Below are positions 1-7,000 of a DNA stretch of 64,000 nucleotides, one piece after another (within the stretch, counting starts at the first letter, position 1; each line of letters begins with the position of its first letter). Source of the stretch: DATJKD01 sp963834855 (GTDB lineage: Bacteria > Pseudomonadota > Gammaproteobacteria > Steroidobacterales > Steroidobacteraceae). The notes under the pieces are model-generated. The model saw only the letters and a program-made list of their open reading frames with translations, was not told the origin of the DNA and ran no database searches. The stretch lies in contig CAWIDH010000022.1 of the NCBI GenBank assembly GCA_963834855.1, positions 124,001 through 188,000 of the forward strand, given 5' to 3'. The position numbers and the translations under genes were made by a program.

Positions 1-331
1 GCGCACCGGCGCGCTGCGCCGCGGACCACAGCTTGCCGATCTGCGTGGCGCGCGCCTTGACCTTGATGAGCAGCAGCTCACGCTCGAAGTGCTCCTCGCG
101 CGTGACGTCCTCGACGTCCACGACGTCGACCAGCTTGAGCAGCTGTGTCGAGATCTGGTGGATCACGGCGTCGCTGCCGGTCGTCACCAGCGTCAGGCGC
201 GAGACCGCCGAGTCGTCGGTCGGCGCGACGGAGAGCGACTCGATGTTGTAGCCGCGGGTCGAAAACATGCCCGCGACCCGGCTCAAGGCGCCGACCTCGT
301 TCTGCATCGTGACGGAGATGATGTGCCGCAC
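1..331 (-). CDS. ilvN: Acetolactate synthase small (regulatory) subunit, 3' part outside window
   Basis: Regulatory subunit of acetolactate synthase (acetohydroxyacid synthase), first common step of valine, leucine and isoleucine synthesis. It activates the catalytic subunit and carries valine feedback control through an ACT domain. Read on the minus strand from a GTG start at 331, the product begins RHIISVTMQNEVGALSRVAG and continues with FSTRGYNIESLSVAPTDD, the classic N-terminal ACT signature of IlvN/IlvH. About 110 residues are visible and the gene runs off the left edge. No ilvB lies upstream of it on the same strand; the nearest catalytic-subunit gene starts at 1616 and points the other way. 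Start choice: the GTG fits the family N-terminus, while an overlapping ATG opens a different, meaningless frame. Confidence 0.93.
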   Translation of the reverse strand, partial: MRHIISVTMQNEVGALSRVAGMFSTRGYNIESLSVAPTDDSAVSRLTLVTTGSDAVIHQISTQLLKLVDVVDVEDVTREEHFERELLLIKVKARATQIGKLWSAAQRAGA

Positions 332-467
332 GCATCGAGCATAGCGTACGGCCGCGGAATCTCTCTATCGGCGCAAGTGCTTCGTTACCTCGATATTCGA
401 TCTGATGCTGAGGTCATGGCGGTGGTCGAGTGCCGGCACCGGTCAGCGGGACCGGAGCCGGCGCGCC

Positions 468-1290
468 TCAACCGGTGACAATCGGAGCCCGGCCAGCGAC
501 GACGAGCCCGAGCAGCAGCAGGCCGGCCGTGCCGGGCTCCGGCACGGAGCGGATCTGGGTCAGTGCGAACGTCAGCTCGGGATTCTCGAAGTCCTCGTCG
601 AGATCCTCCTCGACGAGGATCAGGCCCACGCCCGGCGCGTAGTACTTGAATTCCCGGGCGTCGGGCTCGAGCTCGGTCGTCTCGAATATCCGCAGGACGT
701 TCTCGAAGGTCCCGATGTCGAGCATCAGCTACGTCGATGAACGCGAAGATCGTGCCCTGGTCCAGCGCCTCGTCCGCCTCCGCGTGCTCCTGGAAGTAAT
801 TGAAGCCGATGGTCAGGTCCGCCGGCATGATGAAGCCGGGCTCCGCGCCGTTGACGCCGGCCTTCCAGGCGCCCTCCGTGGTCTTGCCGATGAGGTTGCC
901 GTCCTCGTCGTACTCGAATTTCGTCACGTCCTCGCCGAGGTACCAGACGTTGCCGAGGGTGTCCTGGGCAAAGTAGTCGAAGGTCTCCTCGACCAGCAGC
1001 CCGTCCTCGAATTCACGGTCCTGCTGGATGAACGTCTGCACACCGACGATCACCGGTCCCGGCCCGGTGTTGGTGTGCTCGAAGCGCTCGTCGACGGGCC
1101 CGTCCGCGTCGTGGCCGCTGTAGACGTACGTGCGGGTGTCGGTCATCGGGAAGTAGGGGTTGTCGATCGGCTGCGTCGGGTCGAAGACGGCCGCCGAGAA
1201 GTCCGGCAGGAACGTCTCGGCAGCCGCCGGCCAGGACCCGAGGCAGGCGACGGCAGTCGCCGCGAGCAGGGAAGGAAGAGTTGGCCGCAT
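468..1290 (-). CDS. PEP-CTERM sorted exported protein (one frame break)
   Basis: Exported protein with a Sec signal peptide (MRPTLPSLLAATAVACLGSW..AAAE) and a C-terminal sorting tag SVPEPGTAGLLLLGLVVAGRA, the PEP-CTERM signal recognised by exosortase. The body (about 240 residues, with DTRTYVYSGHDADGPVDERFEH and EDVTKFEYDEDGN) resembles no enzyme I know. The ATG at 1290 is preceded by a good GGAGGA ribosome site. The reading frame changes near 727-735: upstream frame ends IFAFIDVA, downstream frame continues MLDIGTFENVLRIFETTELEPD. The span is 3n+1 bases long, so one extra base explains it. A -24/-12 promoter candidate lies about 100 bases upstream (1388-1403). The lost positive C-terminus after the hydrophobic stretch may be another sequence problem. 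Confidence 0.75.
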
Positions 1291-1615
1291 GGTGAAGTCC
1301 TCCGCGAGTGAACCGTGCTGGCAGGCACGAGCCCCGGGTTCCGCTGCGGCGGCAACCCCGGGATGTTTCGCGTGGCACGATATGACAAGCAAGATCGGTG
1401 CCGCGGAGCGAAACCGCCTGAAAATCAAGCCGTTTCTGCACGAAGCGACCTGAGGCGCAGCGCCGGCGGCCGGATTCCGTCAACTATTCCGACGCCCCGA
1501 CACAGACAGCTTCGGCGGTGCCCAGCGTGGAAAAAATGGATCGGCGGCACGGATCGCTGCTAGTCTCGTTGCAACGCAACACGAAGGCTTCCTGTCGCAA
1601 CACGGGGTTCTCCCG
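1291..1615. other. Divergent intergenic region, PEP-CTERM gene / ilvB-like gene
   Basis: About 325 bases between two divergently read genes. It contains the sigma54-type site at 1388-1403 for the leftward gene. I see no leader peptide, attenuator hairpin or T-box for the rightward acetolactate synthase gene. Confidence 0.5.
1388..1403 (-). promoter_or_regulatory. Candidate sigma54 (-24/-12) promoter of the PEP-CTERM gene
   Basis: On the minus strand the sequence reads CGGCACCGATCTTGCT. It matches the RpoN consensus TGGCAC-N5-TTGCW at GGCAC and TTGCT, with the required GG-N10-GC spacing. It points toward the ATG at 1290 and would give a leader of roughly 85 bases. PEP-CTERM genes in other proteobacteria are controlled by PrsK/PrsR together with RpoN, so a site here fits. 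Confidence 0.55.
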
Positions 1616-3466
1616 GTGAACCACACCCAGGCCATCGCCGTTCCGGACGCCCATCCGAGGGCCGGGCAACTGCTCTCCGGCGCCGACACCATCGTGCAGG
1701 TGCTCGCCGACGAGGGCGTTGCGGTCGTGTTCGGCTACAGCGGGGGCGCGATCCTGCCGACCTACGACGCCATCTTCCGCTACAACCAGGAACGGGTCGG
1801 ACGCCACGACGTGCCCCCGATGCCGCTCATCGTTCCGGCGAACGAGCAGGGCGCCGGGTTCATGGCCGCGGGATACGCGCGGGCGAGCGGGCGCGTCGGC
1901 GTGTGCCTGGTCACCTCCGGCCCGGGCGCGACCAACACCGTGACACCGGTGCGCGACTGCGCGGCGGATTCAGTGCCGATCGTCGTGATCTGCGGCCAGG
2001 TGCCCACCCCCGCGATCGGCACGGACGCGTTCCAGGAGGCGCCGGTCGCCAGCATCATGGGCGCGGTTGCCAAGCACTGCTTCCTGGTCACCGACCCCGA
2101 GCGTCTCGAGGCGACGGTGCGCACCGCGTTCGAGATCGCGCGCACCGGCCGCCCCGGCCCGGTCGTGATCGACGTGCCGAAGGACGTGCAGAACTGGCAG
2201 GGACCGTTCAAGGGCGCGGGGCAGCTGCCGGTCCGCGGCTACCGGCAGCGCATGGCGGGCCTGGTGGCCAACCAGCTCGACGACGGGGCTTGCGCCGCGT
2301 TCTTCGGGATGCTCGGGGCCGCCGAGCGGCCGCTCATCTACGCGGGCGGCGGCGTGATCCATGGCAACGCGGCCGCGGAGCTGCGCCGTTTCGCGGGCGA
2401 GCTCGGGCTGCCGGTGGTCACGACGCTGATGGGCATCGGCGCGGTCGACACGACTCATGCGCTCTCCATGCGGATGCTGGGGATGCACGGCACGGCCTAC
2501 GCCAATTACGCGGTGGACGACTGCGACTTCCTGATCGCGCTGGGCGCGCGTTTCGACGATCGCGTCGCCGGGGCGCCCGCGAAGTTCGCGCGCAATGCGA
2601 AGTGGATCGCGCACGTCGACGTCGACGCCTCGGAGATCGACAAGGTCAAGCGCGCGCAGTGGAGCCACGTCGGGCTGCTGCCCGGGGCGCTCGAGTCGCT
2701 CCGTGCGTACGCCGGGCACTCGGGCTTCAAGCGCGACTGGTCGGGCTGGCACCGCCACCTGGATGGGCTCAGGCAGACGCATGCGATGAACTACGACCGG
2801 GCGAGCCCGCTGATCCAGCCGTACTACGTGATCGAGGAGCTCAACCGGCGGACGCGCGGCGAGGCGATCATCACCACCGGCGTCGGCCAGCACCAGATGT
2901 GGGCGGCGCAGTATTTCGACTTCCGCGGGCCGCGGCTGTGGCTCACCTCGGGCAGCATGGGGACGATGGGGTTCGGCCTGCCGGCGGCGATCGGCGCGCA
3001 GTTCGCCTGCCGCGACCGGCTGGTGATCGACGTCGACGGCGACGCGAGCATCAGGATGAACCTGGGCGAGCTCGAGACCGTCACGACCTATGACCTGCCG
3101 GTCAAGGTCCTGGTGATGAACAACCACGGCGACGGCATGGTCCGCCAGTGGCAGAAGCTGTTCTTCAAGGGGCGGATGTCGGCGAGCGACAAGTCGCTGC
3201 ACAAGAAGGACTTCGTCGCGGCCGCACGCGCCGACGGATTTCGATATGCCGAGCGGCTCGAGCGCAAGGAAGACGTGCCGCGGGTGGTTGCCGAGTTCAT
3301 CGATTTCGCGGGCCCCGCCTTCCTCGAGGTGGTCATCGACCGCGACGCCGGCGTCTACCCGATGGTCGGGCCAGGGCAGAGCTACGAGGAGATGATCACC
3401 GGCGATTTCATCCCCTCGCGCACGAAGTCGGAGCCGCGCGACCCCGACGAGTCGGAGATGTTTTGA
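1616..3466 (+). CDS. ilvB: Acetolactate synthase large (catalytic) subunit-like, TPP enzyme
   Basis: ThDP-dependent enzyme that condenses two pyruvates (or pyruvate plus 2-oxobutyrate) to acetohydroxyacids. Domains in order: N-terminal Pyr domain with GYSGGAILPTYDAIF and the activating glutamate in VPANEQGAG (Glu77), then SGPGATNTVTPVRDCAADSV; central FAD/transhydrogenase-like domain; C-terminal PP domain with DGDASIRMNLGELETV (about 471-486) followed by VMNNHGDGMVRQWQK, the ThDP-Mg site. 616 residues, somewhat longer than the usual 560-590. GTG start at 1616. It lies head-to-head with ilvN but separated by a PEP-CTERM gene, so it is not in the common ilvBN operon. ChrA follows after 18 bases. 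Other members of the family (glyoxylate carboligase, sulfoacetaldehyde acetyltransferase) are less likely given the IlvB-type motifs. Confidence 0.85.
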   Translation: MNHTQAIAVPDAHPRAGQLLSGADTIVQVLADEGVAVVFGYSGGAILPTYDAIFRYNQERVGRHDVPPMPLIVPANEQGAGFMAAGYARASGRVGVCLVTSGPGATNTVTPVRDCAADSVPIVVICGQVPTPAIGTDAFQEAPVASIMGAVAKHCFLVTDPERLEATVRTAFEIARTGRPGPVVIDVPKDVQNWQGPFKGAGQLPVRGYRQRMAGLVANQLDDGACAAFFGMLGAAERPLIYAGGGVIHGNAAAELRRFAGELGLPVVTTLMGIGAVDTTHALSMRMLGMHGTAYANYAVDDCDFLIALGARFDDRVAGAPAKFARNAKWIAHVDVDASEIDKVKRAQWSHVGLLPGALESLRAYAGHSGFKRDWSGWHRHLDGLRQTHAMNYDRASPLIQPYYVIEELNRRTRGEAIITTGVGQHQMWAAQYFDFRGPRLWLTSGSMGTMGFGLPAAIGAQFACRDRLVIDVDGDASIRMNLGELETVTTYDLPVKVLVMNNHGDGMVRQWQKLFFKGRMSASDKSLHKKDFVAAARADGFRYAERLERKEDVPRVVAEFIDFAGPAFLEVVIDRDAGVYPMVGPGQSYEEMITGDFIPSRTKSEPRDPDESEMF

Positions 3467-3484
3467 CGCGCGCGGCGCCGGCCC

Positions 3485-4792
3485 GTGGCTGACGCCGACT
3501 CCACCGCTCGCTTGACGGACCGAAGCGAGCGCTCTTCTGAGCCGTCCCGCGAGCCTGCTCGGGTCCCGTCCTTCGCCGAGGCGGCGCGCTTCTGGATCAA
3601 GCTCGGCCTGATCTCCTTCGGCGGCCCGGCCGGGCAGATCGCGATCATGCATCGCGAGGTCGTGGAGCGCCGCCGGTGGGTGGACGAGGAGCGGTTCGCG
3701 GGCGCGCTCAACTTCTGCATGCTGCTGCCGGGGCCCGAGGCGATGCAGCTCGCCATCTATCTCGGCTGGAAGCTGCACGGGATGCGCGGAGGCCTCGTGG
3801 CCGGCCTCGCGTTCATCGGGCCCGCGATCCTGCTGCTGCTCGGCCTGTCCTGGGTCTACGCGGCCTACGGGCAGGTGCCGGCGATCGCGGGTGTGCTCAC
3901 GGGTCTCAAGGCCGCGGTCGTCGCGCTCGTGCTGCAGGCGCTGGTGAAGATCGGGCGGCGTGCGCTGCGCGGGCCCATGCACGTCGCGCTCGCGATCGGC
4001 GCCTTCGCGGCGCTGCAGTTCCTGCACGTGCCGTTCCCGCTGATCGTACTGGGCGCAGGGCTGGTCGGCCTCGTGGCGGGCGCCGCTGCGGGGAGGGCGG
4101 CACCCGTTGCGGCTGCGGGTCCGACACGAGCGGGCCAGCCGGCGCGCGTGCTCTTCGTCGGACTCGCCCTGTGGGTCGTTCCGCTGCTCGCCTGCGCTGC
4201 TGCGCTCGGCTTCGACTCGCTCTGGAGCCGGCTGTATCTCTTCTTCACCCAGGCCGCGCTGGTCACTTTCGGCGGCGCGTACGCCGTGCTCGGCTACGTG
4301 ACGCAGCACCTCGTGGCCGAGCTCGGCTGGCTCACCGCGGAACAGGCGGTGACCGGTCTCGCGCTGGCCGAGACCACGCCCGGGCCGCTGATCATCGTGT
4401 TGCAGTTCATGGGCTTCATGGCCGGCTGGAACCAGCCAGGGCCCCTCGCGCCGGAGAGTGCAGCGGTCCTGGCCGCATTGCTCGCCTCGTGGGCGACATT
4501 CCTGCCGTCCTTCGTGTTCATCTTCCTGGGGGCGCCCTACGTCGAGCGCATCACGGCCGAGCCGCGCGTCGGGGCGGCGCTCGCGGCGATCACGGCCGCG
4601 GTGGTAGGCATCATCGGCACGCTGGCGGTGCTGTTCGCGCGCGTCGTGCTCCTGCCGCAGGGCCTCGCCGGCGGCCTCGACTGGGTGGCCCTCGCCATCG
4701 CCGTCGGGGTCTGGCTCCTGCTGACGCGCACCCGCCTCGACCTGCCCTGGATCCTCGCCGCCGCCGCCCTCGTCGGCCTGCTCACCCGATAA
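3485..4792 (+). CDS. chrA: Chromate-transporter family (ChrA/CHR) membrane protein
   Basis: Two-domain (long-chain) CHR superfamily protein of the inner membrane. ChrA proteins export chromate, but many genomic members are uncharacterised anion transporters. The N-terminal half carries FWIKLGLISFGGPAGQIAIM and the diagnostic LLPGPEAMQLAIYLG. The C-terminal half repeats the pattern with FFTQAALVTFGGAYAVLGYV and ALAETTPGPLIIVLQFMGF. About ten to twelve hydrophobic segments, 435 residues, typical for the bidomain class. GTG start at 3485, 18 bases after the acetolactate synthase gene, so the two may be co-transcribed. It ends at an inverted repeat shared with the convergent DsbA-like gene. Confidence 0.88.
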   Translation: MADADSTARLTDRSERSSEPSREPARVPSFAEAARFWIKLGLISFGGPAGQIAIMHREVVERRRWVDEERFAGALNFCMLLPGPEAMQLAIYLGWKLHGMRGGLVAGLAFIGPAILLLLGLSWVYAAYGQVPAIAGVLTGLKAAVVALVLQALVKIGRRALRGPMHVALAIGAFAALQFLHVPFPLIVLGAGLVGLVAGAAAGRAAPVAAAGPTRAGQPARVLFVGLALWVVPLLACAAALGFDSLWSRLYLFFTQAALVTFGGAYAVLGYVTQHLVAELGWLTAEQAVTGLALAETTPGPLIIVLQFMGFMAGWNQPGPLAPESAAVLAALLASWATFLPSFVFIFLGAPYVERITAEPRVGAALAAITAAVVGIIGTLAVLFARVVLLPQGLAGGLDWVALAIAVGVWLLLTRTRLDLPWILAAAALVGLLTR

Positions 4793-4865
4793 ATGGCTCG
4801 GAGCCAATTTCGGACGGTCGCCTGACCGCCAGATCAACCTCGCAGAAATTGGCTCCGAGCCATTT
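4791..4865. repeat. Perfect 21-bp inverted repeat between convergent genes (palindrome family, copy 1)
   Basis: Arms 4791-4811 and 4845-4865 are perfect reverse complements; the arm starts AAATGGCTCGGAGCCAATTT. Each arm is itself nearly palindromic (GGCTCGGAGCC). It sits exactly between chrA and the DsbA-like gene and could fold as a bidirectional terminator. Related GGCTC(G/C)GAGCC units recur at 43690-43770 and 44378-44492, so this is a dispersed repeat family in the genome. Confidence 0.75.
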
Positions 4866-4875
4866 TCCGAGCTAT

Positions 4876-5556
4876 CTATCGAGTGAGCAGGGCGTCGATC
4901 TTCGCCGCGAAGAACTCGTAGGGCTTTACGCCGGAGAAGGTCTCGCCGACGAACTGGCCATCGACGAGACGACCGATGGCGAACGACGGGGTCGCGGCGA
5001 GGCCCTGCGAGGCCGCGAGGGTGGCGTCCGCGCGCACCGCGCGCAGCTGCCGGTCGTCCGCGCGGCACGCGGCGAAGCGCTCGAGATCGAGGCCGAGCCC
5101 GCGGGCGAATTCCTGGTAGGGCTCCGAGGACAGGCGCTGCTGCCCCGCGAACACCGCGTGGCGGAACTCCCAGAACCGGCCCTGCTCGCCGGCGCAGCGC
5201 GCGGCGACCGCCGCCGGCACCGCGTGGCGGTGCATGGCGAGCGGCAGGTCGCGCGAGGCGTAGCGGAGCTTCCCGGTATCGATGTAGGTCTTCCTGAGCT
5301 GCGGAAACGTCTGGATCGCGAACCGCGCGCAGTACGGACACTGCAGGTCCGTGAACTCGATGACGGTGACCGGCGCATCCGCAGCGCCCAGCACGTTGAA
5401 CTCGCGATCCGGTTCCGCCGGGGTGGGCTTGGCTCGAGCCGCATCGGAGGTCGTCGCGGCAGGCTCGCCGGTCGCGGCGCCAGGCGCGTCCGTGGCGCAG
5501 GCCGCGACGGCGATTGCGATCGCCAGGTACACGGGCAGGCGGGCAGGAATTAGCAT
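4876..5556 (-). CDS. DsbA-family thiol oxidoreductase, lipoprotein
   Basis: Periplasmic thioredoxin-fold protein that should form or isomerise disulfides. Residues 1-20 are a lipoprotein signal ending in AVAAC (lipidated Cys20). After a Pro/Ala-rich linker the DSBA-like domain begins at about residue 53, with the redox motif CPYC at 73-76 in EFTDLQCPYCARF and the cis-proline loop TPSF near residue 190. 226 residues, normal for the Thioredoxin_4/DsbA-like group. The ATG at 5556 is chosen over longer in-frame starts because it begins the signal peptide and follows GGGGGA. It is divergent from the glyoxalase gene with 34 bases between the start codons. Confidence 0.9.
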   Translation of the reverse strand: MLIPARLPVYLAIAIAVAACATDAPGAATGEPAATTSDAARAKPTPAEPDREFNVLGAADAPVTVIEFTDLQCPYCARFAIQTFPQLRKTYIDTGKLRYASRDLPLAMHRHAVPAAVAARCAGEQGRFWEFRHAVFAGQQRLSSEPYQEFARGLGLDLERFAACRADDRQLRAVRADATLAASQGLAATPSFAIGRLVDGQFVGETFSGVKPYEFFAAKIDALLTR

Positions 5557-5590
5557 TGTGGTCCCCCGACTATGACGGCGGCACCCTAGC

Positions 5591-6010
5591 ATGAAGTACC
5601 TGCACACCATGGTGCGCGTCACCGATCTCGCGCAGTCGCTCGCGTTCTACTGCGACGCGCTGGGCCTCCGGGAAGTGCGCCGGCACGAGAACGAGGCAGG
5701 CCGTTACACGCTGGTGTTCCTCGCGGCGCCCGGCGACGACGACGCGCAGATCGAGCTCACGTACAACTGGGACGCGGAGGTCTACGGCATCGGTCGCGCG
5801 TTCGGCCACCTGGCCTACGCGGTCGACGACATCTACGCCGCCTGCCAGCGACTGGTCGATCACGGCGTCACGATCAACCGCCCGCCCCGTGATGGCCGCA
5901 TGGCCTTCGTACGGTCTCCGGACGCGATTTCCGTCGAGTTGCTGCAGAAGGGCGGCGCGCTGCCCCCGCGCGAGCCATGGTCGAGCATGCCCAACGTGGG
6001 CAGCTGGTGA
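5591..6010 (+). CDS. gloA: Lactoylglutathione lyase (glyoxalase I)
   Basis: VOC-fold metalloenzyme that converts the hemithioacetal of methylglyoxal and glutathione into S-lactoylglutathione. 139 residues, standard for bacterial GloA. The metal ligands expected for the family are visible: His5 in KYLHTMVRV, Glu in QIELTYNW, His in FGHLAYAV and Glu in SVELLQKGG. Starts MKYLHTMVRVTDLAQSLAFY, the usual N-terminus. Single gene, divergent from the DsbA-like gene and followed by a 227-base spacer that holds the promoter of the next PEP-CTERM gene. Confidence 0.95.
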   Translation: MKYLHTMVRVTDLAQSLAFYCDALGLREVRRHENEAGRYTLVFLAAPGDDDAQIELTYNWDAEVYGIGRAFGHLAYAVDDIYAACQRLVDHGVTINRPPRDGRMAFVRSPDAISVELLQKGGALPPREPWSSMPNVGSW

Positions 6011-6093
6011 CGGTCGTCGGAAATATTTACAAAAGGCAATCGCCACGCGGCGGCGCAACCCCAAGCCATTGATTTATGTCAATTGACTTAACG

Positions 6094-6109
6094 TGGCACG
6101 CGGTATGCA
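6094..6109 (+). promoter_or_regulatory. Candidate sigma54 (-24/-12) promoter of the cohesin-like PEP-CTERM gene
   Basis: TGGCACGCGGTATGCA matches the RpoN consensus TGGCACG-N4-TTGCA at all but one conserved base, with GG-N10-GC spacing. It lies about 129 bases before the ATG at 6238, leaving a leader of roughly 115 bases. The rest of the 6011-6237 spacer is unusually AT-rich for this window and shows no other gene. Together with the site at 1388-1403 it gives both PEP-CTERM genes here an RpoN-type promoter. Confidence 0.65.
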
Positions 6110-6237
6110 TGCACGTTATGCGATAAAGACTAACGAACTCGTCTAAATAAGCTCGCAGCAGGGGAATCGCCAAGGCATTCGGGCCTGGGTCCGCAAAGGG
6201 GCCAGAGGTCACGGGTGCCTGGCGCAGGGAGAGGCTC

Positions 6238-6864
6238 ATGCGGCGCACGTCGACGTTCACTGCGGCGTTGGGACTCGCGTTTCTTTGCACATCCGCCCAA
6301 GCCGTCACCATCTCGCTGTTGGCCAATCCGCTCGAGCTACCGTCCGGCGGCATCCTGTCGGTCGACATCGTCGCTGCGGACTTCGGCGAAGGTGAGTTCG
6401 CCTCAGCCTACGATCTCTCGATCTCGTTCGATCCGCTGGAGTTCGCGTTCGTCGCGGACTCCTTCGTCGTGGGATCAGCACTCGGCGGCGGCGAAGACTC
6501 CTTCGATTTCTCGGATTTCTCGGGCGCCGACGCGGGCGCACTGCTGCCGTTCGTGACGTCTCTGCTGGACGACACGACGCTCGCCGGCCTGCAACCCGGC
6601 CCGAGCGTGGTACTCGCGAGCTTCGAGCTACTGGCACGCCGCACGACGGTTGCGCTCACTGCCGCGATCGGCCTCGGCTGCAACAGCGTTGCAGGGCCGC
6701 TCGACGAGGAGGGCCTTGCCGTGCTGCTCGACGTCACGGCGTGCAACGGCGCATCGGTCAACGTGGCGCCGGTTGCAGTTCCTGAGCCCGGGACGGTGGC
6801 GCTGCTCGCGCTCGGGCTGCTCGGACTGGCCTTCTGCATTCGTCGCTCGCAGGGCGACCGCTGA
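6238..6864 (+). CDS. PEP-CTERM protein with cohesin-like domain
   Basis: 208-residue exported protein: signal peptide MRRTSTFTAALGLAFLCTSAQA, then a beta-rich domain whose pattern (LPSGGILSVDIVAADFGEG..., ASAYDLSISFDPLEFAFV, LASFELLARRTTVAL) resembles a cohesin/CBM-like fold, and a C-terminal sorting tag VPEPGTVALLALGLLGLAF followed by basic IRRSQ. Exosortase should process it and release it to the surface or matrix. The following gene encodes a dockerin-like motif, so the two products may bind each other. Expression is probably sigma54-dependent (site at 6094-6109). The cohesin assignment comes from the pattern alone. Confidence 0.8.
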   Translation: MRRTSTFTAALGLAFLCTSAQAVTISLLANPLELPSGGILSVDIVAADFGEGEFASAYDLSISFDPLEFAFVADSFVVGSALGGGEDSFDFSDFSGADAGALLPFVTSLLDDTTLAGLQPGPSVVLASFELLARRTTVALTAAIGLGCNSVAGPLDEEGLAVLLDVTACNGASVNVAPVAVPEPGTVALLALGLLGLAFCIRRSQGDR

Positions 6865-7000
6865 TCCGCTTCGATCGCTCGCGGCGTTCGCCGGCGACAG
6901 GATTTCTTACGCACTTGTCTTGACATAACAAACAGCCACGGCGCCCCCGCCCCGTATCGGACCGTCGCATCGGGGCCTGCGGTTGCCAGGGAGATAGGAC

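Noticed and set aside
1970..5341. Very long minus-strand open frame of about 1120 codons across ilvB, chrA and part of the DsbA-like gene
   Set aside because: It is antisense to three well-supported genes; its product is an Arg/Gly/Asp-rich shadow typical of GC-rich DNA with no domain.
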